DNA of 64,000 nt from Flavobacteriaceae bacterium PS02337 (lineage in GTDB: Bacteria > Bacteroidota > Bacteroidia > Flavobacteriales > Flavobacteriaceae), in NCBI GenBank assembly GCA_029959285.1, contig JASCOE010000009.1, positions 1 to 64,000 on the forward strand. Reading direction: 5' to 3'. The notes under the pieces were generated by a model. That model saw only the letters and a program-made list of their open reading frames with translations. It did no database searches and was not told where the DNA came from. A program made the position numbers and the translations under genes. Shown here piece after piece: positions 1 through 7,873 of this stretch (positions are counted from its first letter, which is position 1; each line of letters starts with the position of its first letter).

Positions 1-116
1 TGTGATGTCGATTATCAATGCTATTAGGAATAAATTGATCTTAAGAATATTTGCTTGTGTAAGAGATGATAGATTTTATGAAAAAAAACATCAATATTTA
101 TTTGGATAAAACATAG

Positions 117-165
117 AAACCCACGCCCGTAAGCGTGAGCAGTCTACTTATCATCCTGTGGGTTT
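117..165. other. Structured left-edge region with nested hairpins
   Basis: An 8-bp outer stem (AAACCCAC at 117-124 with GTGGGTTT at 158-165) encloses a 5-bp inner hairpin (CACGC 122-126 with GCGTG 133-137, sharing bases with the outer arm, so the two are alternative or partly exclusive). The rest of 1-338 is AT-rich and shows no ORF that I can support. It could be an RNA element, a terminator of a gene to the left, or the edge of the mobile island. Function unknown. Confidence 0.25.
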
Positions 166-288
166 AAACTGCCAAGTTTTTTGAAACAGGATTCAAAGCG
201 AAATGCTTCAAATATTTTTATATGAAGAATCGCAAATTTACACTTCTTATTAGAAGTAATTGAACAAATATATTAAAAAAATATAACA

Positions 289-304
289 GTACCCTTTAGG
301 GTAC
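289..304. promoter_or_regulatory. Palindrome upstream of XRE regulator, probable operator
   Basis: GTACCC-TTTA-GGGTAC is a perfect 6-bp inverted repeat with a 4-bp spacer. It ends 3 bp before a TAnnTTTG promoter box and 34 bp before the XRE start codon, so it sits in the spacer between the expected -33 and -7 elements. Small XRE controllers of restriction-modification loci typically bind such sites to control themselves; binding here is inferred. Confidence 0.5.
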
Positions 305-307
305 CAA

Positions 308-315
308 TAATTTTG
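308..315 (+). promoter_or_regulatory. Bacteroidota -7 promoter box for the XRE gene
   Basis: TAATTTTG fits the Bacteroidota -7 consensus TAnnTTTG and lies 23 bp before the start codon at 339. No TTTG is seen at the expected -33 distance; the palindrome at 289-304 occupies much of that spacer instead. Confidence 0.45.
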
Positions 316-338
316 TTTTTTCCAATGAAATTTAACAT

Positions 339-590
339 ATGAATAAAATAGACTTTATCAAGGAAAGAATAAAATTTGGAAAGCATGTTTTGAAGTTAAG
401 ACGTAAAATTAAAAGCGTTGAGTATCAGAATCGTCCAATGTCTCAACAGGAACTTGCTGATCGTAGTGATTACATAAACAAAAAAACTATTGGACAAATT
501 GAAAGGGGTGAAGTAAATGTTCAATTTGAAACGTTATTAGCTTTAGCCCAAGTCCTAAATATATCATTAAAAGAGCTTCTAGATTATTAG
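339..590 (+). CDS. Small XRE-family helix-turn-helix regulator
   Basis: This 83-aa protein consists almost entirely of one Cro/C1-type helix-turn-helix domain. The segment MSQQELADRSDYINKKTIGQ (residues 34-53) followed by IERGEVNVQFETLLALAQVL is the classic recognition-helix region of the XRE family. Its size and position beside a restriction-modification operon resemble controller (C) proteins, which time restriction after methylation. It reads on the plus strand, opposite to the defence operon whose tail faces it 436 bp away. A perfect palindrome just upstream suggests autoregulation. Whether it also controls the operon promoter near 14,700, which has a different repeat, cannot be told from sequence. 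Confidence 0.85.
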   Translation: MNKIDFIKERIKFGKHVLKLRRKIKSVEYQNRPMSQQELADRSDYINKKTIGQIERGEVNVQFETLLALAQVLNISLKELLDY

Positions 591-613
591 ATATTATAGT
601 ATATAAAAAGTAC

Positions 614-635
614 AATAGATGATTTGGCATCTATT
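614..635. terminator. 8-bp hairpin downstream of XRE gene
   Basis: AATAGATG-ATTTGG-CATCTATT is a perfect 8-bp stem 24 bp after the XRE stop codon. It is followed by AT-rich sequence rather than a clear T-run, so termination is plausible but not strong. Confidence 0.4.
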
Positions 636-868
636 ATATTTGGTTGAAATAACAAAGAAGTACCTATAGCGATCAAAATGGTGATCCTCCAACATTTATT
701 TCATTTACGAAGTTTTGAAATATAAAGTAAATAATAATATTGACAGCGATATAATTTTGAAGCCCTATATAATTTTACTTTTTATCATACCCGAAGTAAA
801 GAAAGTGTGGAGTTAAAAATTTACAGGCCGTTGACCCAAAAACAGATAAGTTCAACAAATTAGATTAA

Positions 869-882
869 ATAGATAATCTATG
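869..882. repeat. 14-bp dyad repeat, left copy flanking the defence operon
   Basis: ATAGATAATCTATG contains the odd palindrome ATAGAT-A-ATCTAT. An identical 14-mer lies at 14782-14795, just upstream of the first gene of the operon. The remainder of 591-1026 is AT-rich noncoding sequence. Confidence 0.5.
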
Positions 883-945
883 TTTAAATCGGCAATTTTA
901 ATTAACCAATCGTTATGCGATATTGCTTTCAGTTATCTCATATTT

Positions 946-987
946 ATTATTCAGCTTAATCACTTAATTATCCAGCTTAATCACTTA
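946..987. repeat. Two tandem 21-bp repeats downstream of the defence operon
   Basis: Two adjacent 21-bp units (946-966 and 967-987) differ at one base; the shared core is CAGCTTAATCACTTA. They lie 40 bp beyond the stop codon of the last gene of the operon, in the gap between the operon tail and the XRE gene. Role unknown. Confidence 0.7.
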
Positions 988-1026
988 TAGGACTTCGAGA
1001 AACACTAGTAAGAAACAATAAGAATT

Positions 1027-2379
1027 CTATTTTCTACGATTTAATAGAATTCTTTTTAGTTTTGAGCTTTTATTCATATGATGTACTCTTATGTTTTCCC
1101 ACATTATTAATCTGTTTTCGATTCTAGTTATTGCTCTTATGTCACCATCTTGTGAAATGACAAAACCTATACTTCCAACATTTTCCCAGCAATGAGAAAA
1201 AATTGCTCGATGTCTTGTTCCAAAATGATTTGGTTTTATCGGTTCTAGATTTCGAACATTAAACCTCGCAGTTTTTGAAATATAAACACCTTCTGGCAAG
1301 TTGAAGTTTCTTACTACAGCACCAAAACCATTAACTTTAAGCTTGTCATCTAATATAACTAGACCATCGATACAGCTTAATGAAGCGACAAATCTTATGG
1401 CTCCTTTTAATTCATCAGTACTTTCATTTTTATTGTTGTTAGAAATGGATTCGTCCAAGTATAATTCAACTGGAATATCCTTTTCATTTTCAACATCTAA
1501 ATAATCTTCATAAATTAAATCAGATACTGTACTGTTTTCAATTGAAAAAGCAATTTTATTTTTCAATGCTTTATATAATCTATCATATTCAATTTTGTGT
1601 TTAATGTCTAAATCATTGTAGTTTGACTTACTGATTATGAAAGATCCACCATGGTGATAGTTTTGGATTCTTATTAATATTCTAGAAATCGTTTGAGTCC
1701 AAAGATTATTTACTTGATTATTCCATGTTACTTTTTCAAAATCAGATAAAGCATTTACATTTTTAGCAATATCTTCAATTAGTTTTTGAGAATGTGATTT
1801 TACTATTTGTGAAAAGGAACCGAATTTAAAAACATCAATATATTTACTTATTAATATATTTTGCTTTAATGTAGCCACTAATTCATAGTCAATTATTACA
1901 AGTAATGTACCAATATTGGTGATTGAAGTTTGAAACAAGCCTGGTTGTTCTGGGCCAGATTCTGATTCGTGATGTAAAAAGTTTTGATAGTGGATAGACT
2001 GGTCAATCAATCCCCAAATAAATAGGTTACCATTTTTATCAAAATCAACTGCTAATGATGAACTCCAAGGATCTGCTGCTTTAGAGAGTTTAACAATGTT
2101 TTTTACACTAAATTCAATTTGCTCTTCTAACTTAATTAAACTCCATCTGTCCCTCACAATCCTTTTTGGTGGTTTAGGGTCTGGGTTTTCTGAGTCTATT
2201 AAAGTTATGGTTACTTTTATAAAATCATTTTCTTCTGTTTTTAAACTTGCATAGAAAAGGTTTTCAAAAAGTTCTACAAGTATTTTTTGGCTTAGCTTAT
2301 GGGATTGATTTTTTAAGTTTTTAAATTTATTAAAAACTACAGTAGCTAAATCTGAAGGAGTTGCATTGATTTTTTTCAT
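1027..2379 (-). CDS. DAC-domain (diadenylate cyclase-like) protein with N-terminal sensor region
   Basis: The last ~120 residues of this 450-aa protein match a diadenylate cyclase (DAC/DisA_N) domain. DGL (338-340) stands where the family has DGA, followed by FGTRHRA (386-392), the strongly conserved RHR motif that binds ATP, and FVISQDGDI (406-414). DAC enzymes join two ATP to give c-di-AMP. The first ~300 residues have no motif I recognise; DAC domains with unusual N-terminal sensor domains (the DACNV/DACNG/DACNH types described by comparative genomics) are the nearest idea. It is the tail gene of the defence operon, 3 nt after the metallopeptidase gene. The A-to-L change in DGA might alter activity. 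No membrane segments seen. Confidence 0.7.
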   Translation of the reverse strand: MKKINATPSDLATVVFNKFKNLKNQSHKLSQKILVELFENLFYASLKTEENDFIKVTITLIDSENPDPKPPKRIVRDRWSLIKLEEQIEFSVKNIVKLSKAADPWSSSLAVDFDKNGNLFIWGLIDQSIHYQNFLHHESESGPEQPGLFQTSITNIGTLLVIIDYELVATLKQNILISKYIDVFKFGSFSQIVKSHSQKLIEDIAKNVNALSDFEKVTWNNQVNNLWTQTISRILIRIQNYHHGGSFIISKSNYNDLDIKHKIEYDRLYKALKNKIAFSIENSTVSDLIYEDYLDVENEKDIPVELYLDESISNNNKNESTDELKGAIRFVASLSCIDGLVILDDKLKVNGFGAVVRNFNLPEGVYISKTARFNVRNLEPIKPNHFGTRHRAIFSHCWENVGSIGFVISQDGDIRAITRIENRLIMWENIRVHHMNKSSKLKRILLNRRK

Positions 2380-2382
2380 GAT

Positions 2383-3075
2383 TTAAATTTTCTCTAATTT
2401 TAATTTCCAATGCTTCCAATCTGGAGCTATGTTTTCTAATAGATTATAGAACTTTTTTGAATGGTTTCTTTCGATTAGATGGCATAATTCATGTGTCATA
2501 ACATAGTCAATACAAGCTGATGATGCTTTTATTAATTCTGGATTGATTACTATTTTACCTGAAGAAGTATAGCTGCCCCAGCGTTTTTTCATGCGTTTAA
2601 TTTGCAATTCCGGTTTTTGAATTTTGTACTGAATGAATTTTCTATATGCTTCTTCATACATTTTTTCAAAGATTTTAGAAGCTCTCTTATAATACCACTC
2701 TGTCAATAAATGTTTCACTTCTTCAGCAGTACTTTTGGTCGTAAATACAACTAAGTAACTACCTTCAATTTTTACTTTTTTTTCTTGAGAATTAATGATC
2801 TTTAAAAGATAATTTCTCCCTAAGTATTTATGAGTTTCTCCAATTACATATTCTCTTTTTGGAGTTTCTGGCAGGAATTGTTCAAAGTATTTTTGTTGTG
2901 TTATTATCCATCTTGAACGTTTTGACACTACTTTCTTGATTGTATCAATAGAAGAATCTATAGGTGCTTTTATTTGTACAGAAGTATCAGGGTGTACCTC
3001 AACGGCAATACTTTTCCTTTTCTTTTCAGCTACTGAAAATGCGATTTTTTTTGTACCGTACTGAATGTGATGCAT
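2383..3075 (-). CDS. YgjP-like (DUF45) zinc metallopeptidase
   Basis: A 230-aa protein with the zinc motif HELCHL (HExxH) and a third ligand histidine in the following RNHSKKFY segment near the C-terminus. The preceding MKKRWGSYTSSGKIVINPEL stretch is typical of the YgjP/M48-related family. Such genes are very often coupled to type I restriction HsdR genes, and here only 1 nt separates it from hsdR and 3 nt from the DAC gene, so co-translation is likely. Its substrate is unknown; a role in HsdR turnover or maturation is inference from context. Cytoplasmic, with no signal peptide. Confidence 0.85.
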   Translation of the reverse strand: MHHIQYGTKKIAFSVAEKKRKSIAVEVHPDTSVQIKAPIDSSIDTIKKVVSKRSRWIITQQKYFEQFLPETPKREYVIGETHKYLGRNYLLKIINSQEKKVKIEGSYLVVFTTKSTAEEVKHLLTEWYYKRASKIFEKMYEEAYRKFIQYKIQKPELQIKRMKKRWGSYTSSGKIVINPELIKASSACIDYVMTHELCHLIERNHSKKFYNLLENIAPDWKHWKLKLEKI

Positions 3076-3076
3076 C

Positions 3077-6000
3077 TTAAAAATTGTTTTTTGCTACTTT
3101 TAAACATTTATCTAATATGGCATCTAAATCATCAAATGTGATATCAATACCTAATGATTTACGATGTGCCATTAGATAATCTTCAACCTCGTTTTCCATT
3201 TCTTTGATTACATCAATATTTTTTTTCCAATCTCTAATGACTAGTTTTTCAATAATTTTTGAAATATCAATTCCAATATTGGCCAAAACATCTTTTTGTT
3301 GGATTGCTATTTCTTTTCCAAAACTGCTCTCAAATACTTCACTCAATACACCGAAGAATGCTCTCGCCTCAGGTTTGTTTAACAATGTTTGCGGAATGTC
3401 TTCGAGATATCCTTTTTCAAATTGATCTCGGATATTTAATACTGCTTTTAAATACTCTGCTTCAGAAATTCTGTTTTCTTGAAATGATTTTATAACATCT
3501 TCTAATAACTGAGAAAATTTCTTGTAAAAAGCTTCGTCTTTCTCCATGTTTTCCGTTATTACCTTTTTCATTTTGTGTGCTATGAAATCGGCTTTCGAAG
3601 CTGGAGTTTTACCATATTCTTCAATAGCTTCGTTTACCATTTGCTTGTCGAAAATGTTCAATTCTTTTGTAATTATTATTACGTCATCAGCTTGTACATA
3701 GGTGTCCAATAGCTTTTTAACTCTAGGTTCGTATTCTTTGTATGAAACGATTTCTGCATACCTGTTTTGTAATGAAACACGAAGTTTTACAAACATTTTT
3801 AATTCTTGTTTGTAGAAATCAATTTGTTCTTCTGAAAATTCAATGTAAAATTCATTAGAAGCCAAAGCTGTTTGTAATGTTCTGGCAAATTGGCTCAAAG
3901 CTTCATAAAAATCATCTCTTAGGTCTTTGTAAGCTAAGTGTCTTTCAAGAGCTTCGATGTCTTTTTTGTTGTAGACTTCTTTAAAACAGTCCCAAACATT
4001 TGCATGATGAATGGACACTTTTCTTATTTCATCACTAACATCAACTATTGTATTGGTCAAATCTTCCTCATCAAAATCTTCGAATGCTGCATAAGACGTT
4101 AAGGCTTCATCCAATTTTCCTAAAATACCCACATAATCAATAATATGACCGTGTTCTTTGCCACTAAATAATCTATTTACTCTGGCAATGGCTTGTAATA
4201 AATTATGAGAATGTAATGGCTTTGCTAAGTACAGAATTGTATTTCTAGGGGCATCAAAGCCTGTAAGTAACTTACTTACTACGATTATTAATTCAACTTC
4301 AGTTCCTTCGTCCTGGAACTTACTAATGATATATCTTTCGTATTCTTCCTGTCCATTGTATTTTTCCATTAATGAAGCCCAGTATTTTTTTGCTTCGTTT
4401 GTGGTTTCTTTCCAAACATCTTCATAATCTTGACGGCTGTCTGGTGGTGTGAATACTACAGCTGTGTTGATTTTTAATTCTGGATCTGTTTGCTCCTCAA
4501 AATATTTTTGGTAGCGGATTGCCGTTTCAATTCGAGGTACCGCTAATTGTGCTTTGAAGACTCCACCTTGCCAGTTTTGCGAGTAGTGTCTTGAAATGTC
4601 ATATGCTATTTCGTTAACTACTTGTTCGCTTTCATAGATTCTACTTATACTTGCAAATTTCTTTTTTAAATCTTTTTGAGCTTCTTCATTTAGGTTATTT
4701 GATAAACGTTGGAAGCCTTTGTCGATTTGCTGCTTATTTACACTTAATTGTGCTGAACGCCCTTCATATAGCAATGGTAAAACGGCACCATCTTTTACGG
4801 CTTGGTCAATAGTATATTTATGGATAAAGCCACCAAATTTTCTCGCCGTACTTTTTTCGTTTTTCATTAATGGCGTTCCAGTAAAACCAATGTAACAAGC
4901 ATTTGGCAATACTCGTTTCATGTTGATGTGAGCTGTTCCGTATTGACTACGATGGCTTTCATCCACTAAAACAAATATGTTTTCGGAGTTGTCAATGAAA
5001 GAGGTGTTTTTGGTTGCAGTTTGAAATTTATCGATAATGGTAGTAATGATTTCATTTCCTTTGTCTTGCAATAATTCTATTAAATCACTACCGCTTTTTG
5101 CTTTTTCAACGGATTTACCGCAATTTCTAAAGGTTTTATAGATTTGGTTATCTAAATCAATTCTATCAGTAACTACAATAATTCTAGGTGAAGGAATGCT
5201 TTTATCTAATGCTAATGCTTTTGATATCATTACCATAGTTAACGATTTTCCACTTCCTGTTGTATGCCAAATTACACCACCTTTACGTTTATTTGTTTTA
5301 TCAATTTCTTTTACTCTTTCTATAGTGTTTTGAACGGCAAAATATTGTTGGTAACGAGGTACTTTAATGTTTGGTCCATCATATACTAAGTATTTGTAAA
5401 CAAATTCTAAAATTCTATTAACGCTACAAAGGCTCACTAATGATTGGTCTTGAATCGTAGTTACTCTGTCTTCTTTTTGTGTTCCGTATTTAGTAGTTTT
5501 AAGTGTTTTTTGAGTTTCCTTCTCATTATTTTCTTTCCATACTGCCCAGAATTTTTCTGGAGTACCTACAGCACCATATTTTACTTCATTAGGTTGTACT
5601 GCCAATAATAATTTGGCATAGTGATATAATTTCGGAATTCCTTCTTCGCGTTTTTGATTGCGAATGTGTTGCGAAATTGCTTCGGTTAAGGAAGCGTTTT
5701 TGTCTCTGCGTTTGTTTTCAATAACTATGAAAGGAATGCCATTGATGAAAAGAACAATATCGGGTCTTCTTTTTTCTTTGATCCCTTCAACAACAAATTC
5801 ATCTGCGATGTGGTATGCATTGTTCTCAGGGTTTTCCCAATCAATGAATCTCATCGTATATGCTTTACGGTCGCCCTGAATGGTTTCATTAAAACTTTTT
5901 CCTAAAGTGAGTAAATCATGAATGTTCTCATTGGTTTTTATCAAACTTTCTTCGGGAATGTTTTTTAGGACATTGATTGCCGATTGAATGTTGGAGTTAG

Positions 6001-6211
6001 AAAAAGGATATTCTTTGTCTTTATATTCAAAACTATTGATAGCGCTCAACCGTTCCGCTAAAATATCTTCCAGTATCACATTAGAAAGTAAGCCACCACG
6101 TTGTTTGATGGTTTCTTCGGGAGTTATGTATGACCAACCCAATTTGCGAAGTAAAAGGATCGCTGGTTTTTGAGAATCATTGTGCTCTGAATAATTTAGT
6201 ACTGCACTCAT
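3077..6211 (-). CDS. hsdR: Type I restriction enzyme R subunit (HsdR)
   Basis: This 1044-aa protein is the motor-nuclease subunit of a type I restriction system. The N-terminal PD-(D/E)xK nuclease is visible as RRPDIVLF (D151) and VIENKR (E165, K167). The superfamily 2 helicase follows, with Walker A HTTGSGKS (316-323) and the DExH box VDESH near residue 415, then ARVNRLFSG as motif VI. It cleaves unmodified DNA after ATP-driven translocation, together with HsdM and HsdS. Length and domain order are normal and the frame is intact. It is separated from hsdS by the CBASS and GGDEF genes but lies on the same strand, 40 nt after the small beta-rich gene. Confidence 0.95.
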   Translation of the reverse strand: MSAVLNYSEHNDSQKPAILLLRKLGWSYITPEETIKQRGGLLSNVILEDILAERLSAINSFEYKDKEYPFSNSNIQSAINVLKNIPEESLIKTNENIHDLLTLGKSFNETIQGDRKAYTMRFIDWENPENNAYHIADEFVVEGIKEKRRPDIVLFINGIPFIVIENKRRDKNASLTEAISQHIRNQKREEGIPKLYHYAKLLLAVQPNEVKYGAVGTPEKFWAVWKENNEKETQKTLKTTKYGTQKEDRVTTIQDQSLVSLCSVNRILEFVYKYLVYDGPNIKVPRYQQYFAVQNTIERVKEIDKTNKRKGGVIWHTTGSGKSLTMVMISKALALDKSIPSPRIIVVTDRIDLDNQIYKTFRNCGKSVEKAKSGSDLIELLQDKGNEIITTIIDKFQTATKNTSFIDNSENIFVLVDESHRSQYGTAHINMKRVLPNACYIGFTGTPLMKNEKSTARKFGGFIHKYTIDQAVKDGAVLPLLYEGRSAQLSVNKQQIDKGFQRLSNNLNEEAQKDLKKKFASISRIYESEQVVNEIAYDISRHYSQNWQGGVFKAQLAVPRIETAIRYQKYFEEQTDPELKINTAVVFTPPDSRQDYEDVWKETTNEAKKYWASLMEKYNGQEEYERYIISKFQDEGTEVELIIVVSKLLTGFDAPRNTILYLAKPLHSHNLLQAIARVNRLFSGKEHGHIIDYVGILGKLDEALTSYAAFEDFDEEDLTNTIVDVSDEIRKVSIHHANVWDCFKEVYNKKDIEALERHLAYKDLRDDFYEALSQFARTLQTALASNEFYIEFSEEQIDFYKQELKMFVKLRVSLQNRYAEIVSYKEYEPRVKKLLDTYVQADDVIIITKELNIFDKQMVNEAIEEYGKTPASKADFIAHKMKKVITENMEKDEAFYKKFSQLLEDVIKSFQENRISEAEYLKAVLNIRDQFEKGYLEDIPQTLLNKPEARAFFGVLSEVFESSFGKEIAIQQKDVLANIGIDISKIIEKLVIRDWKKNIDVIKEMENEVEDYLMAHRKSLGIDITFDDLDAILDKCLKVAKNNF

Positions 6212-6251
6212 TTATTATTTATTTTGAGGAGAGTTAAAGTAATTATAGTCT

Positions 6252-6599
6252 TTATGCTTGTCCCAATTTATTAAATATTACCCTTTCTCCACTTCCTAAC
6301 TGAATTGTCATTTGAGTATTGTCTAGTGCCCAGATTTTCAAGCTTTCATATTGAGGCAAATCTTCTGATTTAAATATTTCTTTAAATTCTATTTCAGATA
6401 GTTCATTTTTATGATTTAATATATTGAATTTCCCATGCCATTCGTATATAATTTTATTATCCTCTTTCGGATTGTATATAGTAAACATTGATCTAGCTAT
6501 ATTGTAGCTATCATCAGATTGATGGATATTGAAATCAGTTACTATTTCTCCATTTGTATTTCTCCAAATGCCAAATAATTGTTGAATTTGTATATCCAT
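6252..6599 (-). CDS. Small beta-rich protein coupled to the GGDEF gene
   Basis: A 115-aa protein I do not recognise. It has no signal peptide or membrane segment. Alternating hydrophobic stretches (LFGIWRNTNGEIVTDFNI near the N-terminus, NKIIYEWHGKFNIL, LKIWALDNTQMTIQLGSGER near the C-terminus) predict a small beta-barrel or lipocalin-like fold. Its start codon overlaps the GGDEF stop as TAATG, so the two are probably made together. By analogy with Cap15-type or Panoptes OptE effectors, whose beta-barrel binds cyclic dinucleotides, it could be a nucleotide-binding partner, but here the membrane helices are on the GGDEF protein instead. That is inference only. Confidence 0.75.
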   Translation of the reverse strand: MDIQIQQLFGIWRNTNGEIVTDFNIHQSDDSYNIARSMFTIYNPKEDNKIIYEWHGKFNILNHKNELSEIEFKEIFKSEDLPQYESLKIWALDNTQMTIQLGSGERVIFNKLGQA

Positions 6600-7372
6600 T
6601 AGTAATTACTTTTTGTGTTATTTTTTCCTTTTATTTCTTTTGCAGACATCAATGCTAGACTTGCTCTATTAAGAAATGTATCGATTGTGTCTTCCTCTTT
6701 TTTGAATTCAGTTACACCACAAGAGACTGACAGATTAATACTTGTTTCATCAATTATGAAAGTATTATCAGCAATTGATTGTCTTTTTCTGTTTGCAGCT
6801 GTAACAGCATCTGCTAAACAGGTGTTTTTTGCTATAACAATGTATTCATCACCTTTGAAAAGTCTAAAAGTTTCATCAGTTCCTCTTTTGTCATTATGAA
6901 GTAATTGTCCTAAACTTTTTAGTATTTTGTCAGCTTTTGTATGACCGTATCTTGTATTGTAGTCTTTGAAATCATCAATGTCTATGAAAATAATAGATAA
7001 TGTTTCTATTTTTGAGGTATTTAATAATTCTTCAATAGTTTTATTAAGGTGTTTTTTTAAAGCTTTATGGTTTTTTAATCCAGTAATTTCATCTGTAAAA
7101 TTATCTTTCTCTAGTGTTTTATATTTTTTAAGATAAATTAATCTAATTAATAGAAATGCTATTATTATTAGAATTATACTATAAATTATAATTCCATATA
7201 GATAAACAGTATATTCCATTTTTAAAAATGCTCTTAAGGAGAATTTTTCAGGAATTATCAATGGTATAAGAACTCCAACCAACAGAAAAATCAAAGATTT
7301 TATTGAATCATAAATAGCTTTAGATAAAGCATCTGATTTAAACTTTTGAAGTGAATTACTGAAAGAACCCAT
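6599..7372 (-). CDS. Membrane-anchored GGDEF-domain protein in a CBASS operon
   Basis: This 257-aa protein has two predicted membrane helices (about 25-40 and 55-79) and then a GGDEF domain (about 92-250). DEITGLKNHKAL (94-105) is the usual domain entry. IDIDDFK (130-136), N139 and D148 match the metal and guanine-contacting positions of diguanylate cyclases. The signature is KGDEY (173-177) instead of GGDEF, with one extra residue before it. RGTD (163-166) resembles the RxxD inhibitory site. Catalytic acidic residues are kept, so it may still make a cyclic dinucleotide. It lies 39 nt after the E2-like gene and overlaps the small beta-rich gene by one base. The domain entry argues for a true GGDEF rather than a Cas10-type mCpol domain. 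Confidence 0.8.
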   Translation of the reverse strand: MGSFSNSLQKFKSDALSKAIYDSIKSLIFLLVGVLIPLIIPEKFSLRAFLKMEYTVYLYGIIIYSIILIIIAFLLIRLIYLKKYKTLEKDNFTDEITGLKNHKALKKHLNKTIEELLNTSKIETLSIIFIDIDDFKDYNTRYGHTKADKILKSLGQLLHNDKRGTDETFRLFKGDEYIVIAKNTCLADAVTAANRKRQSIADNTFIIDETSINLSVSCGVTEFKKEEDTIDTFLNRASLALMSAKEIKGKNNTKSNY

Positions 7373-7411
7373 ATTATTTTACTTTATATTGTTTGCAATT
7401 AACGTTATTTA

Positions 7412-7873
7412 TTATTCGATTTCTTTTGTCGATTTATGAGGAACAAATGGATGTTCCCATTTACCTGTAATTAAATAAATTTCATAAAACACAAACCATT
7501 CTATTGTCCAGGGAATGATTGTATTAAACAGATGGTGCTTTTTATAATCCCAAATAATATCCGATGAATGATAAAGGCATAAGCTATTGTCTGATGGGAA
7601 CATGTGTATATCGTCATTATAGCTTATTTGTGGATCAATTATATTTACTTTTGGTGATGATTTACCATTGTAGCTAATTTGAAACTTATATTCAATAGAA
7701 AGTGGAGTTGGTTTACAAAATCCTTCACACAAAAGAAATTCATTCTTAATTGTACATTTTAAAAAGTCGAAATTATTTTCAATTAATTTTTTCTCTCTAA
7801 TTAAAATATACTTATTAAGTAGCTTTTGTTGCCTTGCTTTTGGTTTACTTCGATTAAATCTAGTTCCCGCCAA
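7412..7873 (-). CDS. E2-like conjugating protein of a short type II CBASS
   Basis: A 153-aa protein resembling the bacterial E2-like (Cap2 E2-only) proteins of short type II CBASS. The region DIHMFPSDNSLCLYH (88-102) gives H90 and the likely catalytic C99, followed by the tryptophan-rich helix DIIWDYKKH and TIEWFVFYE typical of this family, ending GKWEHPFVPH. In characterised systems the E2 acts on the C-terminal tail of the CD-NTase to prime signalling. There is no E1 or JAB peptidase gene nearby, which defines the short type. The gene overlaps the CD-NTase gene by 14 nt, so production is coupled. Confidence 0.75.
   Translation of the reverse strand: MAGTRFNRSKPKARQQKLLNKYILIREKKLIENNFDFLKCTIKNEFLLCEGFCKPTPLSIEYKFQISYNGKSSPKVNIIDPQISYNDDIHMFPSDNSLCLYHSSDIIWDYKKHHLFNTIIPWTIEWFVFYEIYLITGKWEHPFVPHKSTKEIE

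Noticed and set aside
188-202. Short match (GGATTCAAA) to the tRNA-Arg 3' region, as a possible second att site
   Set aside because: Only about 12 of 14 bases match and the sequence is a generic T-loop-like word. The true distal att site would be expected to share more of the tRNA end.
6599-7372. Calling the GGDEF protein an mCpol/Cas10-like OptS
   Set aside because: The entry motif (DEITGLKN) and the N139/D148 guanine contacts fit the classical GGDEF family. Also, OptS proteins are soluble, whereas this one has two membrane helices.
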